Positions 52,061-59,970 of a stretch of DNA of 64,000 nt are shown here, piece by piece. Positions within the stretch are counted from its first letter, which is position 1. Each line of letters starts with the position of its first letter. The position numbers and the translations under genes were made by a program. The notes below the pieces were generated by a model that made no database searches, was not told the origin of the DNA, and was given only the letters and a program-made list of their open reading frames with translations. Origin of the DNA: Paramicrobacterium fandaimingii (lineage in GTDB: Bacteria; Actinomycetota; Actinomycetes; Actinomycetales; Microbacteriaceae); NCBI RefSeq assembly GCF_011751745.2, contig NZ_CP061170.1:434001-498000 (forward strand), given 5' to 3'.

Positions 52061-52795
52061 GTGGTCGAAACACTCGTCATCGTCCCCACCTACAACGAGC
52101 GCGAGAACCTGCCGGCCCTGATCTCCAGGGTGCGCGCGACGACGCCGAGGCTCGACGTGCTCGTCGTCGACGATGCCTCACCGGACGGAACCGGCGCGCT
52201 CGCCGACGAGCTGGCGGCATCCGACTCGCAGCTCTTCGTGCTTCACCGTGCGGGCAAGCAGGGGCTTGGCGCAGCATACGGGGATGCCTTCCGATGGGCG
52301 CTCGAGCGCGGTTACGAGCGGCTCGTCGAAATGGATGCCGATGGGTCGCATCTGCCCGAGCAGCTGCCTGCGTTGCTTGACGCCTCGGCCGCTGGTGCCG
52401 ACGTCGTTCTGGGGTCACGCTGGGTCGATGGCGGCGGTATCGAGAACTGGCCGTGGCACAGGCGGATGCTGTCGCGCGGAGGCAGCGCGTATGCGCGAAC
52501 GTTGCTCGGCATGCCGTACCGCGATGTGACGGGCGGTTATCGGGTCTTCACGCGTGAGGCGCTCGAGAACATGCACCGCGACGACGTGCACAGTCAGGGC
52601 TATGGCTTTCAGGTCGACATGCTGTGGCACGCGCACAAGGCTGGACTGCGAATCGTCGAGGTGCCGATCACGTTCGTCGAACGAACGAAGGGCCGGTCGA
52701 AGATGTCGGGCGGCATCGTGATTGAGGCGATGTGGCGCGTCACGCTGTGGGGGCTTGCGTCGTTGGCCACGCGATTCGGCGCACGACGTCGGTGA
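52061..52795 (+). CDS. Polyprenol monophosphomannose synthase (GT2)
   Basis: 244 residues from GTG 52061, behind GGGGAG. GT2 motifs are VIVPTYNERENLPALI, VVDDASPDG, EMDADGSHLP and VLGSRWVDGG, followed by TGGYRVF, QGYGFQVDMLW and PITFVERTKGRSKMS. This is the DPM1/Ppm1 pattern. It makes polyprenyl-phosphate-mannose, the donor for cell-envelope mannans and protein O-mannosylation. No acyltransferase domain is fused, unlike Mycobacterium Ppm1. Confidence 0.92.
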   Translation: MVETLVIVPTYNERENLPALISRVRATTPRLDVLVVDDASPDGTGALADELAASDSQLFVLHRAGKQGLGAAYGDAFRWALERGYERLVEMDADGSHLPEQLPALLDASAAGADVVLGSRWVDGGGIENWPWHRRMLSRGGSAYARTLLGMPYRDVTGGYRVFTREALENMHRDDVHSQGYGFQVDMLWHAHKAGLRIVEVPITFVERTKGRSKMSGGIVIEAMWRVTLWGLASLATRFGARRR

Positions 52796-53054
52796 TAAAC
52801 GACGGCTCAATCGTGTCTGATTTGGTTCGTACGGCGATCGCCATCAGGTGCCGGATGCCGGGCGTCGGCGTCTCGAGCTGATCGACGATCATCGCGGCGA
52901 AGTCCTCGGCGGAGATTCGCGAGGCACCCGTGTCGTCGACGAGCAGTGTGTCAGTGCCGAGAACGTAGTGGCCGGTGCGCTCGCCCGGCTCAATGCGGGC
53001 GGGCGGACTCAGATACACCCAATCGGCGGCCGAGCATGCGCCGGGGGATGTGCG
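52740..53054 (-). pseudogene. Remnant of an SDR-type NAD(P)H-binding oxidoreductase (C-terminal part only)
   Basis: The minus-strand frame encodes ADWVYLSPPARIEPGERTGHYVLG and LLVDDTGASRISAEDFAAMIVDQLE, the C-terminal third of YwnB/NmrA-like NAD(P)H-binding proteins. The nucleotide-binding N-terminus (GxxGxxG) is missing: homology stops near 53054, just beside the inverted repeat at 53062. The frame is open upstream but unlike the family. A deletion or insertion has removed the 5' part. It occupies most of the 369 bp gap 52796-53164. Confidence 0.7.
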
Positions 53055-53061
53055 CACAGAC

Positions 53062-53139
53062 TCGGAGATCCTGTGGCGTTGCGAAGATGCGTGACTCGTG
53101 ACCGGGTGTTTTTTGTGCATAGAGTCGCAGGATCTCCGA
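53062..53139. repeat. 78 bp element bounded by 12 bp inverted repeats
   Basis: TCGGAGATCCTG (53062-53073) and CAGGATCTCCGA (53128-53139) are exact complements, with 54 bases between them including a T run. The element sits at the breakpoint of the SDR remnant and could be a miniature insertion or a relict repeat. No target-site duplication is obvious. Confidence 0.5.
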
Positions 53140-53164
53140 AATTGATGCACGGCAGGGAGCTCGG

Positions 53165-53947
53165 TCAGGCGGCGCCGGCTTTGGGAGCGTCGAAGTAGTG
53201 GCGGAGTGTGCGGTGCCAGGCGTTGCTGGGCAGGTGCGGATACAACAGCGACGCGGCAACGCAGTATTTGCTCACCGAGTGCGGTCGTACCCCAGCCGTG
53301 AGCAGCGTCCGGTCGAGCGGGCCCCTCCCGCCCGGTGACTTCGTCTCGACGAGTACATCGCTCGGCCCGGCGTACGACGCGCCTCCGGCAAGGCACTCCA
53401 GGTCGAGATCGAGTGTGACGCGCTGGTCGTCGTGGCAGAGCGTCGCGCGATGATAGATGGTCTCGAGCATGGGTCGGAGCCGCGCAGCATCCTCTCCGAT
53501 GATTTCGTCGATGAACGAATGGTCCGTTGCGCTGAGCGTGTGCGGAGCCTCCGGATCGTGGTCGATGCGTTCTTTGACGGTCTGCCCGCGGTACCCCTTC
53601 GACTTCACCTCGAGCATGCAGTCGCCCGACTCGCAGTACGTGCGAGTGCGCACCTTGTAGCGGTGTCGTCGACCCTGCGCATGCTGGCGGAAGAACCGGA
53701 AGTCGGGCGAATCGAAGTAGATCGTGCGGTAGCGAAAGAGCCGGGTGCGCTCGATCTCGAGCACCCGGAACTCCCCGGGCATCTGGTCGAGGAGCTCGGC
53801 GAGAATCGCGCGGGGCACGAAGTACTTGCGATCGACACGGGTCATCAGCCGTGCCTGTTCGTTGAGCTGGTCGAGTGAGATCGGTTCGAGCGTATCGAGG
53901 TGATTGAGTAGCGGGGTCGCAGACGGCTCTGCGGACGTGCTGGTCAT
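53165..53947 (-). CDS. VTC-domain protein (polyphosphate polymerase-like)
   Basis: 260 residues from ATG 53947, overlapping the upstream stop (ATGA). The VTC tunnel-fold marks are LMTRVDRKYFVP, YRTIYFDSPDFRFFRQH, RYKVRTRTYCESGDCMLEVKSKG, VETKSPGG and SKYCVAA. The basic and acidic residues that line the tunnel (R, K, E) are preserved. Yeast VTC4 makes polyphosphate; bacterial members beside DUF4956 are thought to do likewise or to modify an exported polymer. No membrane segment is seen, so the partner DUF4956 protein probably holds it at the membrane. Confidence 0.88.
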   Translation of the reverse strand: MTSTSAEPSATPLLNHLDTLEPISLDQLNEQARLMTRVDRKYFVPRAILAELLDQMPGEFRVLEIERTRLFRYRTIYFDSPDFRFFRQHAQGRRHRYKVRTRTYCESGDCMLEVKSKGYRGQTVKERIDHDPEAPHTLSATDHSFIDEIIGEDAARLRPMLETIYHRATLCHDDQRVTLDLDLECLAGGASYAGPSDVLVETKSPGGRGPLDRTLLTAGVRPHSVSKYCVAASLLYPHLPSNAWHRTLRHYFDAPKAGAA

Positions 53948-54723
53948 CGTGTCACCGTTGCGTGCTGCTTCGCGGCATCGGCGTGCGTGTCTGGCCACTC
54001 GGACTCTGGTGCGGTGCCCGCCGGAACCTGAAAGCGCTGGGGCGCGGGTGCGTGCTCCTCGTGCCCTTCCGTTGAGGGTGTGCCGTGCCGGAAGAAGGAC
54101 ATAGTGCTCAGAAGAGGACGAAATCGGGAGTTCCGTGCATGTTTCAGCACAATGTCCTCGTCAGGGGCATCCCTGTCGGCACCGTGGGCGCTGTAGCGCA
54201 CGTCGACGACCGTGGTGTCGCGCACGATGTCGACATCGAGAACTTCCACGCGGGTGACGTGAGCATCGAGGGTCTGCTCGAGGTGCGCGTTCAGAGCGGC
54301 CTCGTTCGTGAAGGCCCGGTCGAGCGTGATGGTATGACGTCGGCTTCTCGGCGCGACGTGTGGGCTGTCGATGATGGCCATCACGAGGAGCATCAGCGCG
54401 GAGAGCGCCGGAGTTACCCACAACGGCGTCGGCTGCAGTCCGGCCAGAAGACCGAGCGCCAGTGACACGAAATAGTAGGCGATCTCCTGCTGAGTGATCT
54501 GGTCGCTGCGCAGGCGAATGATCGAGAGGATGCCGAAGAGGCCGATCCCGAGGCCAATGCCCACCTCGACCGAACTCAGCGCCACGGTCACGGCGAAGAC
54601 GCCGACGTTGAGCGCGATGTACGACAGCAGTAGGTCGCGCCGACGGTGCCTCCGGAAGTACAGAACGTACGCCAGGAGGGTGATGGCGACGAGGTCGGTC
54701 AAGATCGCGATAACGAATGACAT
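53944..54723 (-). CDS. DUF4956 membrane protein
   Basis: 259 residues from ATG 54723 behind AGGGAG. Four hydrophobic segments fill the first 120 residues (FVIAILTDLVAITLLAYVLYF, DLLLSYIALNVGVFAVTVALS and so on), with the family motif GLFGILSIIRLRSDQITQQEIAYYFVSLALGLLAG. A soluble C-terminal domain has RVEVLDVDIVRDTTVVDVRY. DUF4956 is commonly encoded next to VTC genes, as here, and is presumed to form a membrane complex with them. Confidence 0.88.
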   Translation of the reverse strand: MSFVIAILTDLVAITLLAYVLYFRRHRRRDLLLSYIALNVGVFAVTVALSSVEVGIGLGIGLFGILSIIRLRSDQITQQEIAYYFVSLALGLLAGLQPTPLWVTPALSALMLLVMAIIDSPHVAPRSRRHTITLDRAFTNEAALNAHLEQTLDAHVTRVEVLDVDIVRDTTVVDVRYSAHGADRDAPDEDIVLKHARNSRFRPLLSTMSFFRHGTPSTEGHEEHAPAPQRFQVPAGTAPESEWPDTHADAAKQHATVTR

Positions 54724-54779
54724 GTTTTTCTCCCTGATGATCTGTTGTCTCCAAGCCTCCATCGCCGAGTTAAGCGAGC

Positions 54780-54808
54780 TGTGAATCAGAGATGAGAGAA
54801 CTCACATC
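54780..54808 (-). promoter_or_regulatory. Candidate response-regulator site of the DUF4956-VTC operon
   Basis: On the minus strand TCTCATC is followed 11 bases later by ATTCACA, the spacing of OmpR/PhoB-type direct repeats. The same segment (GATGAGAGAACTCACATC on the plus strand) is nearly identical to the one upstream of the kinase operon at 57231. Confidence 0.5.
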
Positions 54809-54829
54809 GTGCGCAGGGACGCGCTGCCG

Positions 54830-55492
54830 TCACTGTGCGATGAGTCGATACCCGGCACCACGAACAGTTTCGAAACGGTCGACGCCGAGCTTGGCGCGCA
54901 GATAGCGAACGTAGACATCGACGACATTGGAACCGGGATCGAAGTCGAAGCCCCATACTTGGCTGAGCAGTTGCTGCCTGCTGAGCACCTCATCGGGGTG
55001 CCGCATGAACACCTCGAGCAGGGCATACTCACGCGTGGTGAGTTCGACGGTCCGTTCGCCAACAAGCGCGCGACGGGTGCGGAGATCGAGGGAGACATCA
55101 CCCGATTTGAGGATCGTCGCCTCGCTTGTGGATTCGGTGCGCAGTCGCAGTCGAACTCGTGCGAGCAACTCGTCGAAGGAGAACGGCTTTCGCATGTAGT
55201 CGTCGGCGCCGCCGGAGAGGCCGGCGACGGTGTCTTCGATCGCATCGCGTGCGGTGAGAATGATGATCGGCATCTCGATGCGGTCACCTCGAACTCGGCG
55301 CAGAACGCTGAAGCCGTCGAGCCCTGGCAGCCCGATGTCGAGCACCATCAGGTCGAAGTCGCCGGAGCGGGCGAACTCGACGGCCGAGTGACCATCGGTG
55401 ACTATTTCCGAACGTAAGCCGTTTGCACGCAGGCCTTTCTGAATGAACGATGAGATGCGCTCTTCGTCTTCGGCGATGAGAATTCGCTTCAC
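54830..55492 (-). CDS. OmpR-family response regulator
   Basis: 220 residues from GTG 55492, overlapping the kinase stop (GTGA). The receiver domain has IAEDEERI, Asp52 in MVLDIGLPG and Lys in RKPFSFDELLAR. The winged-helix DNA-binding domain is VELTTREYALLEVFMRHPDEVLSRQQLLSQVWGFDFDPGSNVVDVYVRYLRAKLG. It is the partner of the adjacent kinase. Matching sites upstream of both operons suggest it controls DUF4956-VTC and its own operon. Confidence 0.92.
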   Translation of the reverse strand: MKRILIAEDEERISSFIQKGLRANGLRSEIVTDGHSAVEFARSGDFDLMVLDIGLPGLDGFSVLRRVRGDRIEMPIIILTARDAIEDTVAGLSGGADDYMRKPFSFDELLARVRLRLRTESTSEATILKSGDVSLDLRTRRALVGERTVELTTREYALLEVFMRHPDEVLSRQQLLSQVWGFDFDPGSNVVDVYVRYLRAKLGVDRFETVRGAGYRLIAQ

Positions 55493-56904
55493 TGTTGCTC
55501 CTTGGGGCTCGTCAGCGGCAGATCAAGCGTGAATGTGGCTCCGTCGCCGGGGGTTGAGTCGATTCTTACGTGGCCGCTATGTGCCTCGGCAATGCGCGCA
55601 ACGATCGCGAGCCCGAGCCCTGTTCCGTGGCGACGGGTCTCGGCGCTGCCGCGCGCGAAACGCTGGAAGATGCGTTCGTGGTCGCCTTCGGCGATGCCGT
55701 CGCCCGTGTCGCTGACCCAGAGCTGCAGTCGGTCATCGGCAACGCGGCCGCCGAGGGCGATGGCGTCACCATCGTCGGTGTGGGCAACGGCATTGGTTGC
55801 CAGCTGGAGCAGCGCCTGAGTGAGACGCTGCTCGTCGACGATGGCGAAGGCCTCCGGTGTCTCAGCGATGCTCCAGCGGCGATCGGCAAGGGCCGTTGCC
55901 TTCGCAAACGTCTCGATGACGAGGTCGGTGAGGTCTGTCCGCGCGACCATCAGAAAATCGGGACGCTCACTTCGCGCAAGCATAATGAGGTCATCGACAA
56001 GACGTGACATGCGTTCGAGCTCGTCGTTCACAAGGTGCATCGTCTGTTCGCGGTCGTCGGGGTCATCACTCATGACATCGAGGTGTCCGCGGATCACCGT
56101 GATGGGCGTGCGCAGTTCGTGGCCGGCATCGTCGAGGAAACGCCTCTGACCGGTGAAGGCCGTCTCGAGTCGATCGAGCATGCCGTTGAACGTGACAGCG
56201 AGTTGCGCAACATCGTCGTTTCCGACCACGTCGATGCGACGCCCAAGATCGGTTTCGGTGATGCGCGCAGCAGTCGTTCGCACGTCACGTATCGGCGCGA
56301 GAACGCGGCCGGCGATGAACCAACCGGTGACGCCGGCGAGGAGAAGCGAGACGATGGCAACGATCGACATGATCCAGATTGTCGACCAGGCTTCGTCGTA
56401 TTCGGGCGCGAGAAACTCAGCGATAACAAGCTGTCCTGTCGCTGGGTCACCCTCAACCGAGACAGGAATGACGGCGTACTTCACGGGGCCAGCATCCGTT
56501 GTGAGGGTTCCGGTTGTCGGGGTCGTGACGGCCGCGGCCGTTCGAACGAAGGCCGAGTCCTGGTCGAGACGTACCGTAGGATCGCCCCCGCTTCGGCGAT
56601 CAGCAACCCCATCGATGATGCTGAAGAACATCTCAGAGTCTTCGGCGAGGTTGTGCTGCAGATGGCTTGTGAGAACCTCCCTCACCGCGAAAAACTCCGT
56701 ACCTGTTCTGGGGTCGGGTTTGCTGGCAAATGCGCGAAACTTATCTGCCTCGTGGCTCAGCTCCGCCGCTACTTGGGCGTCTGCACGAGAAAAGAGCGAC
56801 CGCCCTGTCACGGCGACAATCGCGACGATGGCGATCGTCACGAGCAGGAGAATCCATGCGAGAATGCGTGTGCGTGCCGTCACTCCGCGACGGTGTTCAG
56901 TCAT
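55489..56904 (-). CDS. Sensor histidine kinase with HAMP domain
   Basis: 471 residues from ATG 56904. Membrane segments lie at about 15-37 and 173-198 and enclose an extracellular domain of about 135 residues. A HAMP linker (PIRDVRTTAARITETDLGRRI), the phospho-acceptor His262 in GHELRTPI, and the catalytic HATPase motifs (NAVAHTD, DTGDGI, GTGLGLAIV) follow. The start lies inside the end of the upstream small gene by eight bases. The ligand is unknown; the acidic neighbour suggests a charged or metal signal. Confidence 0.9.
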   Translation of the reverse strand: MTEHRRGVTARTRILAWILLLVTIAIVAIVAVTGRSLFSRADAQVAAELSHEADKFRAFASKPDPRTGTEFFAVREVLTSHLQHNLAEDSEMFFSIIDGVADRRSGGDPTVRLDQDSAFVRTAAAVTTPTTGTLTTDAGPVKYAVIPVSVEGDPATGQLVIAEFLAPEYDEAWSTIWIMSIVAIVSLLLAGVTGWFIAGRVLAPIRDVRTTAARITETDLGRRIDVVGNDDVAQLAVTFNGMLDRLETAFTGQRRFLDDAGHELRTPITVIRGHLDVMSDDPDDREQTMHLVNDELERMSRLVDDLIMLARSERPDFLMVARTDLTDLVIETFAKATALADRRWSIAETPEAFAIVDEQRLTQALLQLATNAVAHTDDGDAIALGGRVADDRLQLWVSDTGDGIAEGDHERIFQRFARGSAETRRHGTGLGLAIVARIAEAHSGHVRIDSTPGDGATFTLDLPLTSPKEQQ

Positions 56905-57187
56905 CGTCGTCGCTGTCGTCGTCATCACCGTCGTCATCATCATCGTCGCCTGCATCGGGTGGGGGAGCAGGCGGAACTGTCGAGGCGCCGTCGCGGGGCG
57001 GTGTCGATGACGGCGGGTCAGTCGGGGCCGTCGTTCCGGAGTCGGGTGGCGGTGTTCCCGTCGGAGTGATGACGACGGCCGGCCCGAGCGTCGGCTCATC
57101 GGGTTGCAGCAGAACTTCTGCGCTCCACCAGATTCCTGCTGCGATGATGAGCGCAGCAGGAATCGCCAACCAGCTCAAACGTGCCAT
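56897..57187 (-). CDS. Small membrane protein with an Asp-rich tail
   Basis: 96 residues from ATG 57187. One N-terminal membrane segment (about 5-28) is followed by a Pro/Thr/Ser-rich stretch and an extreme acidic C-terminus (DAGDDDDDDGDDDDSDDDD). The stop overlaps the kinase start, so the two are coupled. Acidic tails of this kind can bind Ca2+ or other cations. No family is recognised. It heads the kinase-regulator operon. Confidence 0.7.
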   Translation of the reverse strand: MARLSWLAIPAALIIAAGIWWSAEVLLQPDEPTLGPAVVITPTGTPPPDSGTTAPTDPPSSTPPRDGASTVPPAPPPDAGDDDDDDGDDDDSDDDD

Positions 57188-57219
57188 GGCTCAAGTGTGA
57201 CTGAGAACCATGCGGCGTT

Positions 57220-57248
57220 GGTGAGATCTCGATGAGAGAGCTCTCATC
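57220..57248 (-). promoter_or_regulatory. Candidate response-regulator site of the kinase operon
   Basis: On the minus strand TCTCATC is followed 11 bases later by TCTCACC. It overlaps the perfect palindrome GATGAGAGAGCTCTCATC (57231-57248), which nearly repeats at 54791. It lies about 33-60 bp upstream of the small membrane protein gene. Confidence 0.5.
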
Positions 57249-57268
57249 ATCGCCCGCACTGCACGAGG

Positions 57269-57802
57269 TCAGGCCGCGAGCGGCAGTGCCTCGAAATCAG
57301 GGGCAGCGTCCGTCGCCAGCCGCGCATGCGTCTCGACGTCGAACCGCTCGGTTCCGTAGCGGAGCCTCTCACGTTCGATTCCCTCGGCGCGAAACCCGGC
57401 GCGCGTCGCGACGCGGCAGGACGCGGGGTTGTCAACGCGATGCCCGAGCGAAAGGCGGTGAAGGCTCTGTTCCGTGAAAGCCCACGCGCTGATCGTCGCG
57501 AGCGCGCGGGTTGCGATGCCCTGTCCGCGAGCGCTGGCGGCGAGCCAGTAGTAGGTCCATCCCGTGCTGTGGCGGTATTCGATGTTGCTGATGCCGACAT
57601 TGCCAACGGGAATGTCGTCGATGCATGCGGCGAGATTCACGGCGGATGCTTCGTTGGGCAGGGCATCCCGAATGAACGCGCGGCACGCCTCTATCGTCGA
57701 CACGTCGGCGGTGCCCACCTGGCGAGTGAGATCGGGCGACGTGACGATGCACTCTCGAAGCGCGGAGGCATCGGAGAGACTCCAGGGCCGCAGCGTGATC
57801 AT
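57269..57802 (-). CDS. RimJ/RimL-type GNAT acetyltransferase
   Basis: 177 residues starting MITLRPWSLSDASALRECI, with the acetyl-CoA motif ARGQGIATRALATISAWAF and the C-terminal RLSLGHRVDNPASCRVATRAGFRAEGIERERLRYG. This is the RimJ/RimL branch that acetylates protein N-termini or small amines. Monocistronic, downstream of the kinase operon and convergent with nothing. Confidence 0.87.
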   Translation of the reverse strand: MITLRPWSLSDASALRECIVTSPDLTRQVGTADVSTIEACRAFIRDALPNEASAVNLAACIDDIPVGNVGISNIEYRHSTGWTYYWLAASARGQGIATRALATISAWAFTEQSLHRLSLGHRVDNPASCRVATRAGFRAEGIERERLRYGTERFDVETHARLATDAAPDFEALPLAA

Positions 57803-57822
57803 GATGCGACCCTACAGGGCGG

Positions 57823-59088
57823 TCAGTCTGTTGTGCTCGCCACCTCGAGCGCATCCGTCGAAACCGGCACGAGACGCGCCAGCTGGGTCACATGACGCGG
57901 CTCTAATTCGGTGATCGACGAGACACCAAGCAACTTCATGGTGCGCACGATTTCGTCGCGCAGAATTGCGATTGTGCGGTCGACTCCTTCACGCCCGCCC
58001 GCCATGAGTCCGTAGAGGTAGGCGCGGCCGATGAGCGTGAAGTCGGCGCCGAGAGCAAGAGAGGCGACGACGTCTGCACCGTTCATGATGCCGGTGTCGA
58101 TCATGACGGTGGCATCTGCGCCGACCTCCTGGCGAACTTTCGGCAGCAGGTGGAAGGGAATCGGAGCGCGGTCGAGCTGACGGCCACCGTGGTTTGACAG
58201 CACGATTCCGTCAACGCCCCGATCGACGAGCTTGGCGGCATCCTGAACATTCTGCACGCCCTTGATGACGATCTTGCCCGGCCACATTCCGCGAATGACG
58301 TCGAGGTCGTCAAAGCTGATCGTTGGGTCCATCGCGGCGTCGAGCAGTTCGCCGACGGTGCCGCCAGTCGACGACAGCGACGCGAACTCCAGCTTGGGCG
58401 TGGTGAGAAAGTCGATCCACCACCATGGGCGCGGTATCGCGTTGATGATCGTCCCCGGCGTCAGCTGCGGCGGAATGGAGAAGCCATTGCGCGTGTCGCG
58501 CAGTCGTGCGCCGGCGACGGGCGTATCGACGGTAAAGAAGAGGGTGTCGAATCCGGATGCCGCTGCGCGACGCGTCAGCTCGTAGGACACTTCGCGGTCG
58601 CGCATGACGTACAGCTGAAACCAGTTGCGACCGTGCGGGTTCGCCGCTTTCACATCTTCGATTGACGTGGTGCCGAGTGTGGAGAGCGTGAAGGGGATGC
58701 CGGCATCGCGTGCTGCGCTCGCGCCCGCGATCTCGCCCTCCGTCTGCATGAGTCGCGTGAACCCGGTGGGCGCGATGCCGAACGGCAGGGCGCTGTGGTC
58801 GCCGAGGATCGTCGTCGATGTGTCGACGTGTGCAGCGGGACGCAGCACGTCGGGGTGAAACTCGATGTCTTTGAACGCTTGGCGGGCGCGGTCGAGCGAG
58901 AGCTCGCCTTCGGCGGCGCCGTCTGTGTAGTCGAAGGCGGCTGCGGGAGTGCGCTTCTTGGCGATCGTGCGCAGATCATCGATGGTGAGTGCAGAGCCAA
59001 GACGACGCTTCTTGCCGTTGAACTCCGGCTTCTTGAACGACATGAGCTCGAAGATCTCAGCGGGCTTCGGGAGCTGGCGAGTGACCAT
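57823..59088 (-). CDS. lldD: FMN-dependent alpha-hydroxy-acid dehydrogenase (L-lactate dehydrogenase)
   Basis: 421 residues from ATG 59088 behind GAGGAA. The start lies 32 bases inside the end of the upstream regulator gene. The enzyme oxidises L-lactate or a related 2-hydroxy acid to the keto acid. FMN-binding marks are [52 protein letters not shown], and [16 protein letters not shown] with the catalytic histidine. The adjacent FadR-type regulator supports lactate use. Confidence 0.9.
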   Translation of the reverse strand: MVTRQLPKPAEIFELMSFKKPEFNGKKRRLGSALTIDDLRTIAKKRTPAAAFDYTDGAAEGELSLDRARQAFKDIEFHPDVLRPAAHVDTSTTILGDHSALPFGIAPTGFTRLMQTEGEIAGASAARDAGIPFTLSTLGTTSIEDVKAANPHGRNWFQLYVMRDREVSYELTRRAAASGFDTLFFTVDTPVAGARLRDTRNGFSIPPQLTPGTIINAIPRPWWWIDFLTTPKLEFASLSSTGGTVGELLDAAMDPTISFDDLDVIRGMWPGKIVIKGVQNVQDAAKLVDRGVDGIVLSNHGGRQLDRAPIPFHLLPKVRQEVGADATVMIDTGIMNGADVVASLALGADFTLIGRAYLYGLMAGGREGVDRTIAILRDEIVRTMKLLGVSSITELEPRHVTQLARLVPVSTDALEVASTTD

Positions 59089-59803
59089 TCTGCGATTCCT
59101 CTCGGTGTGGTGGTTCGGTGATCTGGGCGTAGTAGCCCGTGATGTGGGCGTGAACACGTGCTCGAGCGGCATCCGGGTCGTGCTCGGTGATGGCCGCGAG
59201 AACTCCGGCGTGCTCGGTGCGCAGTCGTGCTGCCGTCGCGGGCCAGTCTTCGATGCGTGCGCTGCCTTCGCGGGCGTACGATTCGATGGCGTCGCGAAGG
59301 CCGGCCATCGTCGCCGCGATGACGTCGTTGCCCGAGGCCTCCGCGAGAGCGAGGTGAAAGCGGGCGTCGAGCACCAGAAACTCGTCTGAGGTGAGGTCGT
59401 CGGCATCCATGGCGGTGAGCAGGACCTCTGCGGCGCTGAGATCCGGATGCTGGTTTGCAAGCTCTTCGGCGACCGCAGCCTCGAGAACGAGGCGAGTATC
59501 GACGATGTCGCGCAGTGCGAATCCCTGCGCGGCGACCTGAAGTCGCAGCAGTGCCGACATGCCGCCTCGTGGGGTGGCGACGATGATCGCTCCAGCGCTC
59601 GGGCCCGAGCCGGCGGCCGTGCGGATGAGGCCGAGAACCTCGAGAACGCGCAGTGCTTCGCGCACGCTTGAGCGCCCGACACCGAGTTCGGCCGCGAGAG
59701 CGCGCTCCCCGGGGAGGCGATCACCGGGAATGAGCGTGCCGTCGAGAAGATCGGCCTCCACGCGGGAGAGCACGGTCTCCCATGCGCGCTGCTCGTCAGC
59801 CAC
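59057..59803 (-). CDS. lldR: FadR-type GntR regulator (LldR-like)
   Basis: 248 residues. The N-terminal GntR HTH is [39 protein letters not shown], and the C-terminal FCD domain is marked by [33 protein letters not shown] and [25 protein letters not shown]. It should repress lldD until lactate binds. The palindrome at 59851 in its own promoter is of the FadR/LldR type. Confidence 0.88.
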   Translation of the reverse strand: MADEQRAWETVLSRVEADLLDGTLIPGDRLPGERALAAELGVGRSSVREALRVLEVLGLIRTAAGSGPSAGAIIVATPRGGMSALLRLQVAAQGFALRDIVDTRLVLEAAVAEELANQHPDLSAAEVLLTAMDADDLTSDEFLVLDARFHLALAEASGNDVIAATMAGLRDAIESYAREGSARIEDWPATAARLRTEHAGVLAAITEHDPDAARARVHAHITGYYAQITEPPHREESQNGHSPAPEAR

Positions 59804-59819
59804 GGCACCTCCGGTTGCG

Positions 59820-59865
59820 TTGTGTGGTCAGACCTGTGTGGTCAGCCTTGTGTGGTCAGACCACA
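59820..59865. promoter_or_regulatory. FadR/LldR operator with tandem half-sites
   Basis: TGTGGTCAGACCACA (59851-59865) is an exact 15 bp palindrome of the form TGGTC-n-GACCA. It is preceded by two copies of TGTGTGGTCAG-CC at 59821 and 59835. It lies 17-62 bp upstream of the regulator start. Confidence 0.8.
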
Positions 59866-59970
59866 GCGTACCACCGCCAACAACTGCGTGCCGGTCCGCG
59901 CGCGTTCGTGCGTCCCAAATGTTGCTGGGGGCAGTTCGTGCTCGTCACATGGGCCGCATGAGTTCCGCGG

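Noticed and set aside
53062..53139. Integron attC site
   Set aside because: There is no integrase and no GTTRRRY-type core; the symmetry is only two simple arms.
53165..57248. A CotH-kinase gene that often accompanies VTC and DUF4956
   Set aside because: No such protein is seen among the neighbours; the set here is only VTC, DUF4956 and the two-component system.
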